DNA of 64,000 nucleotides from Datnioides undecimradiatus (taxonomy: Eukaryota > Chordata > Actinopteri > Lobotiformes > Datnioididae), in the NCBI GenBank assembly GCA_008933995.1, contig WARS01000016.1, forward strand, positions 11,341,848 through 11,405,847, given 5' to 3'. This document shows positions 40,201 through 52,200 of this stretch, one piece after another. A program made the translations under genes and the position numbers. The notes beneath the pieces are model-generated. The model was not told the DNA's origin and made no database searches. It saw nothing but the letters and a program-made list of their open reading frames with translations. Every line of letters starts with the position of its first letter. The first letter of the stretch is position 1.

Positions 40201-43200
40201 AGGAGACAAAGATGGCTGCTCAACTGACGCAACAGATTCTGGGGAGGACGCTCTAAAGTCTGCCAACCAGTCCTGCAGGAGCGACAAGTCAAGATCGGAA
40301 GAAACGGATTCCGGGGACAACGCCCTGCTACTAAATAACTGATCAAGTTCAAAGTCGGATAAAACTGACTGCGGGGACTCTGGTCTGGCCTCGTCAAACA
40401 GGATGTCCAGACACAAATCAGTGCCTTCCCAGTCAGAAAATGTGGATTCTGGTGTAAATGACCTGTGCCATGTCAATTCCATGTCATGGCATATGTGGGT
40501 AGACTCGAAGTGAGGAACAGGTGAGTCTGGGGAGAGGGGCCTGAGTTCACTTTGGGACGCCACGGACTCGGGAGACTGCGGTCTTGGCGCTGTGACCCAA
40601 TCGTCTGTGTCTGAGTGAGCGCATTCCTTGTCTGAGGGCAGTGACGCAGGCCAAAGAGGTCTCAACTCACGCGAGTCTGCGTGTTTTTCGTGTGTAACAC
40701 CCCGCACAACATCTGCATATGTAAGTGGTCTAGCAAGTGAAAGCAGTGGGGATTTAGTTACACTTACACTTGGGGGACTTTCTTCAGTCTGTGAGGCAAG
40801 AGAGTCTGGTGAATCTGGCCTGTGGTCCCCAAACAGTTCCTCCAGACAAAGGCTAGAATACTCAACGTCTGACAATGTTGAAAGAGGGGATGCTGGTCTA
40901 CTGTGAGAGTATTGAAGATAATAGTTGCAGTGTTGGTTTGTCATTTGGCCATAGGTCGTGCCAGGAGACAAAGATGGCTGCTCAACTGACGCAACAGATT
41001 CTGGGGAGGACGCTCTAAAGTCTGCCAACCAGTCCTGCAGGAGCGACAAGTCAAGATCGGAAGAAACGGATTCCGGGGACAACGCCCTGCTACTAAATAA
41101 CTGATCAAGTTCAAAGTCGGATAAAACTGACTGCGGGGACTCTGGTCTGGCCTCGTCAAACAGGATGTCCAGACACAAATCAGTGCCTTCCCAGTCAGAA
41201 AATGTGGATTCTGGTGTAAATGACCTGTGCCATGTCAATTCCATGTCATGGCATATGTGGGTAGACTCGAAGTGAGGAACAGGTGAGTCTGGGGAGAGGG
41301 GCCTGAGTTCACTTTGGGACGCCACGGACTCGGGAGACTGCGGTCTTGGCGCTGTGACCCAATCGTCTGTGTCTGAGTGAGCGCATTCCTTGTCTGAGGG
41401 CAGTGACGCAGGCCAAAGAGGTCTCAACTCACGCGAGTCTGCGTGTTTTTCGTGTGTAACACCCCGCACAACATCTGCATATGTAAGTGGTCTAGCAAGT
41501 GAAAGCAGTGGGGATTTAGTTACACTTACACTTGGGGGACTTTCTTCAGTCTGTGAGGCAAGAGAGTCTGGTGAATCTGGCCTGTGGTCCCCAAACAGTT
41601 CCTCCAGACAAAGGCTAGAATACTCAACGTCTGACAATGTTGAAAGAGGGGATGCTGGTCTACTGTGAGAGTATTGAAGATAATAGTTGCAGTGTTGGTT
41701 TGTCATTTGGCCATAGGTCGTGCCAGGAGACAAAGATGGCTGCTCAACTGACGCAACAGATTCTGGGGAGGACGCTCTAAAGTCTGCCAACCAGTCCTGC
41801 AGGAGCGACAAGTCAAGATCGGAAGAAACGGATTCCGGGGACAACGCCCTGCTACTAAATAACTTATCAAGTTCAAAGTCGGATAAAACTGACTGCGGGG
41901 ACTCTGGTCTGGCCTCGTCAAACAGGATGTCCAGACACAAATCAGTGCCTTCCCAGTCAGAAAATGTGGATTCTGGTGTAAATGACCTGTGCCATGTCAA
42001 TTCCATGTCATGGCATATGTGGGTAGACTCGAAGTGAGGAACAGGTGAGTCTGGGGAGAGGGGCCTGAGTTCACTTTGGGACGCCACGGACTCGGGAGAC
42101 TGCGGTCTTGGCGCTGTGACCCAATCGTCTGTGTCTGAGTGAGCGCATTCCTTGTCTGAGGGCAGTGACGCAGGCCAAAGAGGTCTCAACTCACGCGAGT
42201 CTGCGTGTTTTTCGTGTGTAACACCCCGCACAACATCTGCATATGTAAGTGGTCTAGCAAGTGAAAGCAGTGGGGATTTAGTTACACTTACACTTGGGGG
42301 ACTTTCTTCAGTCTGTGAGGCAAGAGAGTCTGGTGAATCTGGCCTGTGGTCCCCAAACAGTTCCTCCAGACAAAGGCTAGAATACTCAACGTCTGACAAT
42401 GTTGAAAGAGGGGATGCTGGTCTACTGTGAGAGTATTGAAGATAATAGTTGCAGTGTTGGTTTGTCATTTGGCCATAGGTCGTGCCAGGAGACAAAGATG
42501 GCTGCTCAACTGACGCAACAGATTCTGGGGAGGACGCTCTAAAGTCTGCCAACCAGTCCTGCAGGAGCGACAAGTCAAGATCGGAAGAAACGGATTCCGG
42601 GGACAACGCCCTGCTACTAAATAACTTATCAAGTTCAAAGTCGGATAAAACTGACTGCGGGGACTCTGGTCTGGCCTCGTCAAACAGGATGTCCAGACAC
42701 AAATCAGTGCCTTCCCAGTCAGAAAATGTGGATTCTGGTGTAAATGACCTGTGCCATGTCAATTCCATGTCATGGCATATGTGGGTAGACTCGAAGTGAG
42801 GAACAGGTGAGTCTGGGGAGAGGGGCCTGAGTTCACTTTGGGACGCCACGGACTCGGGAGACTGCGGTCTTGGCGCTGTGACCCAATCGTCTGTGTCTGA
42901 GTGAGCGCATTCCTTGTCTGAGGGCAGTGACGCAGGCCAAAGAGGTCTCAACTCACGCGAGTCTGCGTGTTTTTCGTGTGTAACACCCCGCACAACATCT
43001 GCATATGTAAGTGGTCTAGCAAGTGAAAGCAGTGGGGATTTAGTTACACTTACACTTGGGGGACTTTCTTCAGTCTGTGAGGCAAGAGAGTCTGGTGAAT
43101 CTGGCCTGTGGTCCCCAAACAGTTCCTCCAGACAAAGGCTAGAATACTCAACGTCTGACAATGTTGAAAGAGGGGATGCTGGTCTACTGTGAGAGTATTG

Positions 43201-46200
43201 AAGATAATAGTTGCAGTGTTGGTTTGTCATTTGGCCATAGGTCGTGCCAGGAGACAAAGATGGCTGCTCAACTGACGCAACAGATTCTGGGGAGGACGCT
43301 CTAAAGTCTGCCAACCAGTCCTGCAGGAGCGACAAGTCAAGATCGGAAGAAACGGATTCCGGGGACAACGCCCTGCTACTAAATAACTTATCAAGTTCAA
43401 AGTCGGATAAAACTGACTGCGGGGACTCTGGTCTGGCCTCGTCAAACAGGATGTCCAGACACAAATCAGTGCCTTCCCAGTCAGAAAATGTGGATTCTGG
43501 TGTAAATGACCTGTGCCATGTCAATTCCATGTCATGGCATATGTGGGTAGACTCGAAGTGAGGAACAGGTGAGTCTGGGGAGAGGGGCCTGAGTTCACTT
43601 TGGGACGCCACGGACTCGGGAGACTGCGGTCTTGGCGCTGTGACCCAATCGTCTGTGTCTGAGTGAGCGCATTCCTTGTCTGAGGGCAGTGACGCAGGCC
43701 AAAGAGGTCTCAACTCACGCGAGTCTGCGTGTTTTTCGTGTGTAACACCCCGCACAACATCTGCATATGTAAGTGGTCTAGCAAGTGAAAGCAGTGGGGA
43801 TTTAGTTACACTTACACTTGGGGGACTTTCTTCAGTCTGTGAGGCAAGAGAGTCTGGTGAATCTGGCCTGTGGTCCCCAAACAGTTCCTCCAGACAAAGG
43901 CTAGAATACTCAACGTCTGACAATGTTGAAAGAGGGGATGCTGGTCTACTGTGAGAGTATTGAAGATAATAGTTGCAGTGTTGGTTTGTCATTTGGCCAT
44001 AGGTCGTGCCAGGAGACAAAGATGGCTGCTCAACTGACGCAACAGATTCTGGGGAGGACGCTCTAAAGTCTGCCAACCAGTCCTGCAGGAGCGACAAGTC
44101 AAGATCGGAAGAAACGGATTCCGGGGACAACGCCCTGCTACTAAATAACTTATCAAGTTCAAAGTCGGATAAAACTGACTGCGGGGACTCTGGTCTGGCC
44201 TCGTCAAACAGGATGTCCAGACACAAATCAGTGCCTTCCCAGTCAGAAAATGTGGATTCTGGTGTAAATGACCTGTGCCATGTCAATTCCATGTCATGGC
44301 ATATGTGGGTAGACTCGAAGTGAGGAACAGGTGAGTCTGGGGAGAGGGGCCTGAGTTCACTTTGGGACGCCACGGACTCGGGAGACTGCGGTCTTGGCGC
44401 TGTGACCCAATCGTCTGTGTCTGAGTGAGCGCATTCCTTGTCTGAGGGCAGTGACGCAGGCCAAAGAGGTCTCAACTCACGCGAGTCTGCGTGTTTTTCG
44501 TGTGTAACACCCCGCACAACATCTGCATATGTAAGTGGTCTAGCAAGTGAAAGCAGTGGGGATTTAGTTACACTTACACTTGGGGGACTTTCTTCAGTCT
44601 GTGAGGCAAGAGAGTCTGGTGAATCTGGCCTGTGGTCCCCAAACAGTTCCTCCAGACAAAGGCTAGAATACTCAACGTCTGACAATGTTGAAAGAGGGGA
44701 TGCTGGTCTACTGTGAGAGTATTGAAGATAATAGTTGCAGTGTTGGTTTGTCATTTGGCCATAGGTCGTGCCAGGAGACAAAGATGGCTGCTCAACTGAC
44801 GCAACAGATTCTGGGGAGGACGCTCTAAAGTCTGCCAACCAGTCCTGCAGGAGCGACAAGTCAAGATCGGAAGAAACGGATTCCGGGGACAACGCCCTGC
44901 TACTAAATAACTTATCAAGTTCAAAGTCGGATAAAACTGACTGCGGGGACTCTGGTCTGGCCTCGTCAAACAGGATGTCCAGACACAAATCAGTGCCTTC
45001 CCAGTCAGAAAATGTGGATTCTGGTGTAAATGACCTGTGCCATGTCAATTCCATGTCATGGCATATGTGGGTAGACTCGAAGTGAGGAACAGGTGAGTCT
45101 GGGGAGAGGGGCCTGAGTTCACTTTGGGACGCCACGGACTCGGGAGACTGCGGTCTTGGCGCTGTGACCCAATCGTCTGTGTCTGAGTGAGCGCATTCCT
45201 TGTCTGAGGGCAGTGACGCAGGCCAAAGAGGTCTCAACTCACGCGAGTCTGCGTGTTTTTCGTGTGTAACACCCCGCACAACATCTGCATATGTAAGTGG
45301 TCTAGCAAGTGAAAGCAGTGGGGATTTAGTTACACTTACACTTGGGGGACTTTCTTCAGTCTGTGAGGCAAGAGAGTCTGGTGAATCTGGCCTGTGGTCC
45401 CCAAACAGTTCCTCCAGACAAAGGCTAGAATACTCAACGTCTGACAATGTTGAAAGAGGGGATGCTGGTCTACTGTGAGAGTATTGAAGATAATAGTTGC
45501 AGTGTTGGTTTGTCATTTGGCCATAGGTCGTGCCAGGAGACAAAGATGGCTGCTCAACTGACGCAACAGATTCTGGGGAGGACGCTCTAAAGTCTGCCAA
45601 CCAGTCCTGCAGGAGCGACAAGTCAAGATCGGAAGAAACGGATTCCGGGGACAACGCCCTGCTACTAAATAACTTATCAAGTTCAAAGTCGGATAAAACT
45701 GACTGCGGGGACTCTGGTCTGGCCTCGTCAAACAGGATGTCCAGACACAAATCAGTGCCTTCCCAGTCAGAAAATGTGGATTCTGGTGTAAATGACCTGT
45801 GCCATGTCAATTCCATGTCATGGCATATGTGGGTAGACTCGAAGTGAGGAACAGGTGAGTCTGGGGAGAGGGGCCTGAGTTCACTTTGGGACGCCACGGA
45901 CTCGGGAGACTGCGGTCTTGGCGCTGTGACCCAATCGTCTGTGTCTGAGTGAGCGCATTCCTTGTCTGAGGGCAGTGACGCAGGCCAAAGAGGTCTCAAC
46001 TCACGCGAGTCTGCGTGTTTTTCGTGTGTAACACCCCGCACAACATCTGCATATGTAAGTGGTCTAGCAAGTGAAAGCAGTGGGGATTTAGTTACACTTA
46101 CACTTGGGGGACTTTCTTCAGTCTGTGAGGCAAGAGAGTCTGGTGAATCTGGCCTGTGGTCCCCAAACAGTTCCTCCAGACAAAGGCTAGAATACTCAAC

Positions 46201-49200
46201 GTCTGACAATGTTGAAAGAGGGGATGCTGGTCTACTGTGAGAGTATTGAAGATAATAGTTGCAGTGTTGGTTTGTCATTTGGCCATAGGTCGTGCCAGGA
46301 GACAAAGATGGCTGCTCAACTGACGCAACAGATTCTGGGGAGGACGCTCTAAAGTCTGCCAACCAGTCCTGCAGGAGCGACAAGTCAAGATCGGAAGAAA
46401 CGGATTCCGGGGACAACGCCCTGCTACTAAATAACTTATCAAGTTCAAAGTCGGATAAAACTGACTGCGGGGACTCTGGTCTGGCCTCGTCAAACAGGAT
46501 GTCCAGACACAAATCAGTGCCTTCCCAGTCAGAAAATGTGGATTCTGGTGTAAATGACCTGTGCCATGTCAATTCCATGTCATGGCATATGTGGGTAGAC
46601 TCGAAGTGAGGAACAGGTGAGTCTGGGGAGAGGGGCCTGAGTTCACTTTGGGACGCCACGGACTCGGGAGACTGCGGTCTTGGCGCTGTGACCCAATCGT
46701 CTGTGTCTGAGTGAGCGCATTCCTTGTCTGAGGGCAGTGACGCAGGCCAAAGAGGTCTCAACTCACGCGAGTCTGCGTGTTTTTCGTGTGTAACACCCCG
46801 CACAACATCTGCATATGTAAGTGGTCTAGCAAGTGAAAGCAGTGGGGATTTAGTTACACTTACACTTGGGGGACTTTCTTCAGTCTGTGAGGCAAGAGAG
46901 TCTGGTGAATCTGGCCTGTGGTCCCCAAACAGTTCCTCCAGACAAAGGCTAGAATACTCAACGTCTGACAATGTTGAAAGAGGGGATGCTGGTCTACTGT
47001 GAGAGTATTGAAGATAATAGTTGCAGTGTTGGTTTGTCATTTGGCCATAGGTCGTGCCAGGAGACAAAGATGGCTGCTCAACTGACGCAACAGATTCTGG
47101 GGAGGACGCTCTAAAGTCTGCCAACCAGTCCTGCAGGAGCGACAAGTCAAGATCGGAAGAAACGGATTCCGGGGACAACGCCCTGCTACTAAATAACTTA
47201 TCAAGTTCAAAGTCGGATAAAACTGACTGCGGGGACTCTGGTCTGGCCTCGTCAAACAGGATGTCCAGACACAAATCAGTGCCTTCCCAGTCAGAAAATG
47301 TGGATTCTGGTGTAAATGACCTGTGCCATGTCAATTCCATGTCATGGCATATGTGGGTAGACTCGAAGTGAGGAACAGGTGAGTCTGGGGAGAGGGGCCT
47401 GAGTTCACTTTGGGACGCCACGGACTCGGGAGACTGCGGTCTTGGCGCTGTGACCCAATCGTCTGTGTCTGAGTGAGCGCATTCCTTGTCTGAGGGCAGT
47501 GACGCAGGCCAAAGAGGTCTCAACTCACGCGAGTCTGCGTGTTTTTCGTGTGTAACACCCCGCACAACATCTGCATATGTAAGTGGTCTAGCAAGTGAAA
47601 GCAGTGGGGATTTAGTTACACTTACACTTGGGGGACTTTCTTCAGTCTGTGAGGCAAGAGAGTCTGGTGAATCTGGCCTGTGGTCCCCAAACAGTTCCTC
47701 CAGACAAAGGCTAGAATACTCAACGTCTGACAATGTTGAAAGAGGGGATGCTGGTCTACTGTGAGAGTATTGAAGATAATAGTTGCAGTGTTGGTTTGTC
47801 ATTTGGCCATAGGTCGTGCCAGGAGACAAAGATGGCTGCTCAACTGACGCAACAGATTCTGGGGAGGACGCTCTAAAGTCTGCCAACCAGTCCTGCAGGA
47901 GCGACAAGTCAAGATCGGAAGAAACGGATTCCGGGGACAACGCCCTGCTACTAAATAACTTATCAAGTTCAAAGTCGGATAAAACTGACTGCGGGGACTC
48001 TGGTCTGGCCTCGTCAAACAGGATGTCCAGACACAAATCAGTGCCTTCCCAGTCAGAAAATGTGGATTCTGGTGTAAATGACCTGTGCCATGTCAATTCC
48101 ATGTCATGGCATATGTGGGTAGACTCGAAGTGAGGAACAGGTGAGTCTGGGGAGAGGGGCCTGAGTTCACTTTGGGACGCCACGGACTCGGGAGACTGCG
48201 GTCTTGGCGCTGTGACCCAATCGTCTGTGTCTGAGTGAGCGCATTCCTTGTCTGAGGGCAGTGACGCAGGCCAAAGAGGTCTCAACTCACGCGAGTCTGC
48301 GTGTTTTTCGTGTGTAACACCCCGCACAACATCTGCATATGTAAGTGGTCTAGCAAGTGAAAGCAGTGGGGATTTAGTTACACTTACACTTGGGGGACTT
48401 TCTTCAGTCTGTGAGGCAAGAGAGTCTGGTGAATCTGGCCTGTGGTCCCCAAACAGTTCCTCCAGACAAAGGCTAGAATACTCAACGTCTGACAATGTTG
48501 AAAGAGGGGATGCTGGTCTACTGTGAGAGTATTGAAGATAATAGTTGCAGTGTTGGTTTGTCATTTGGCCATAGGTCGTGCCAGGAGACAAAGATGGCTG
48601 CTCAACTGACGCAACAGATTCTGGGGAGGACGCTCTAAAGTCTGCCAACCAGTCCTGCAGGAGCGACAAGTCAAGATCGGAAGAAACGGATTCCGGGGAC
48701 AACGCCCTGCTACTAAATAACTTATCAAGTTCAAAGTCGGATAAAACTGACTGCGGGGACTCTGGTCTGGCCTCGTCAAACAGGATGTCCAGACACAAAT
48801 CAGTGCCTTCCCAGTCAGAAAATGTGGATTCTGGTGTAAATGACCTGTGCCATGTCAATTCCATGTCATGGCATATGTGGGTAGACTCGAAGTGAGGAAC
48901 AGGTGAGTCTGGGGAGAGGGGCCTGAGTTCACTTTGGGACGCCACGGACTCGGGAGACTGCGGTCTTGGCGCTGTGACCCAATCGTCTGTGTCTGAGTGA
49001 GCGCATTCCTTGTCTGAGGGCAGTGACGCAGGCCAAAGAGGTCTCAACTCACGCGAGTCTGCGTGTTTTTCGTGTGTAACACCCCGCACAACATCTGCAT
49101 ATGTAAGTGGTCTAGCAAGTGAAAGCAGTGGGGATTTAGTTACACTTACACTTGGGGGACTTTCTTCAGTCTGTGAGGCAAGAGAGTCTGGTGAATCTGG

Positions 49201-52200
49201 CCTGTGGTCCCCAAACAGTTCCTCCAGACAAAGGCTAGAATACTCAACGTCTGACAATGTTGAAAGAGGGGATGCTGGTCTACTGTGAGAGTATTGAAGA
49301 TAATAGTTGCAGTGTTGGTTTGTCATTTGGCCATAGGTCGTGCCAGGAGACAAAGATGGCTGCTCAACTGACGCAACAGATTCTGGGGAGGACGCTCTAA
49401 AGTCTGCCAACCAGTCCTGCAGGAGCGACAAGTCAAGATCGGAAGAAACGGATTCCGGGGACAACGCCCTGCTACTAAATAACTTATCAAGTTCAAAGTC
49501 GGATAAAACTGACTGCGGGGACTCTGGTCTGGCCTCGTCAAACAGGATGTCCAGACACAAATCAGTGCCTTCCCAGTCAGAAAATGTGGATTCTGGTGTA
49601 AATGACCTGTGCCATGTCAATTCCATGTCATGGCATATGTGGGTAGACTCGAAGTGAGGAACAGGTGAGTCTGGGGAGAGGGGCCTGAGTTCACTTTGGG
49701 ACGCCACGGACTCGGGAGACTGCGGTCTTGGCGCTGTGACCCAATCGTCTGTGTCTGAGTGAGCGCATTCCTTGTCTGAGGGCAGTGACGCAGGCCAAAG
49801 AGGTCTCAACTCACGCGAGTCTGCGTGTTTTTCGTGTGTAACACCCCGCACAACATCTGCATATGTAAGTGGTCTAGCAAGTGAAAGCAGTGGGGATTTA
49901 GTTACACTTACACTTGGGGGACTTTCTTCAGTCTGTGAGGCAAGAGAGTCTGGTGAATCTGGCCTGTGGTCCCCAAACAGTTCCTCCAGACAAAGGCTAG
50001 AATACTCAACGTCTGACAATGTTGAAAGAGGGGATGCTGGTCTACTGTGAGAGTATTGAAGATAATAGTTGCAGTGTTGGTTTGTCATTTGGCCATAGGT
50101 CGTGCCAGGAGACAAAGATGGCTGCTCAACTGACGCAACAGATTCTGGGGAGGACGCTCTAAAGTCTGCCAACCAGTCCTGCAGGAGCGACAAGTCAAGA
50201 TCGGAAGAAACGGATTCCGGGGACAACGCCCTGCTACTAAATAACTTATCAAGTTCAAAGTCGGATAAAACTGACTGCGGGGACTCTGGTCTGGCCTCGT
50301 CAAACAGGATGTCCAGACACAAATCAGTGCCTTCCCAGTCAGAAAATGTGGATTCTGGTGTAAATGACCTGTGCCATGTCAATTCCATGTCATGGCATAT
50401 GTGGGTAGACTCGAAGTGAGGAACAGGTGAGTCTGGGGAGAGGGGCCTGAGTTCACTTTGGGACGCCACGGACTCGGGAGACTGCGGTCTTGGCGCTGTG
50501 ACCCAATCGTCTGTGTCTGAGTGAGCGCATTCCTTGTCTGAGGGCAGTGACGCAGGCCAAAGAGGTCTCAACTCACGCGAGTCTGCGTGTTTTTCGTGTG
50601 TAACACCCCGCACAACATCTGCATATGTAAGTGGTCTAGCAAGTGAAAGCAGTGGGGATTTAGTTATATTTCTATATTTTTCTGAATGTTCTCCTGTTCT
50701 ATGAAATGTATTTTCAACGCACTTGACTGTGTCATTCTGAAATAGTTCACTACTGCAACCTCCTTTTGCAATCTCAAGTAATTTCTCCTCTTTCTGTGTT
50801 TTACTTGGAAATCTTAAGACATATTTTTTTCTCTCAACTAATTTGTAGACTATTGGTTTTTTTAATGTTTGTTGATTAAACTTGATACAATTTTCAACAT
50901 TCTCTTTTTGATTGTCTACTGATACTTGCTCTTTATTGTGTTCTGAGGTATTTTCCTTGTTTGTATAGTCAAGGGTTTGTGATGATGTGTAATGAGATGA
51001 TTGTGGTCTCATGCTAGAGAACCACTTGTGCAGGAACAATTGACTGCTTTCAGCTTCTAGTTTTGAGGCTTCTGATGACAGTAGCAACTTCTCTTGTTTA
51101 TTATAACAGTCTGCATTTTTGATACTTTTAACATCTTCATGTGTTGAATATTTTGCTACAGAAGCAGCTGTCGTGAATTGATGTGCCCTTTCTGCTGAAT
51201 CTGATAAATATTTTTTTTTATCACACCATTCATCAAAAGGTGATAAATGAGCCCCCACAGAATATTGCAAATAATCACAGCTTATACTGCTGCCCTGTGA
51301 AACTGACAATTTGGGTGCAAGATAATCATTTGATGTGACTGATTCCTCTGGGAGAGAAGAGCGGTGATCTGCACCTCCTAATTCTGGTACCAAAAGGATT
51401 TCATGACCTATTCCTTCACTGCAGGATGTAATGTGAGGTGAAACTGGGAGAGATGAGGGTGCATTTTCTCCTGAATATTGTAAAAAATAGTCACAATATT
51501 GACTCATAAGTTGAGCACGGATAGGTTCCGAGACCAATAGGTCAAGAAATGAGAAACTGCACTGAGAAGTCTGTGATTCTGGTGAGGATGGTCGGCAATC
51601 CTTGTCTGAATAACCATATGCATGAATGTTTGAAAAGAAATCAGGAGAAGATACTCTGCTGTTAGAAGAAATATAATGAAAAAACTCATCACACTCAATA
51701 TCTGAAGTCACACTTGAGAATGCTTTGTATTGTCCCGTTATTTTTGGACCTTCATGTATAGGTGAACCATATTCAGGTACATTAGAGTCAGGGGAAAGAG
51801 GGCTATACTTATTCCAAAACTCACAGGAATTTGAAGTCACAGCAGTTGCCAAATCATTAGAACTTTCTAACTGCGGTTCACTCTCATTGTCGTGTAACTT
51901 AGTTTCAGTAAAATTAATTGTGACTTCTGGTGAGCTACATGCATTAGATCCTGGAGAGACTGCTCGGCTGTCATCCAATATACTGAAAAAGTCAGGTAAG
52001 AGCCGTTTTTCCCCTTGTGGGGAGTCAGGTGACATTGCCCGATAATCGCCAATTGACATAACAGATTCTGGGGATGACAGTCTATGTATAGGATCATTAA
52101 ATATCCATGCTTCTGCAGGCAAGAGACCCTTTTCATTATTTGGTGAACATGAACGACAGTGATCCTCAGATGTTGAAGAATCAGGGGTTAAACAGCTGTA

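Noticed and set aside
39866..50534. Regularly spaced + strand open frames of 92 and 105 codons (and 72-codon minus frames) in every repeat unit
   Set aside because: They are antisense or other-frame shadows of the ank2 giant exon, repeated only because the 762-bp unit is repeated. The minus strand has a splice-consistent frame of about 4,890 codons.
39774..50666. Tandem array as a CRISPR array, satellite or prokaryotic repeat protein
   Set aside because: The unit is 762 bp without spacers, in frame within a spliced vertebrate ankyrin exon, and the surrounding gene structure is eukaryotic.
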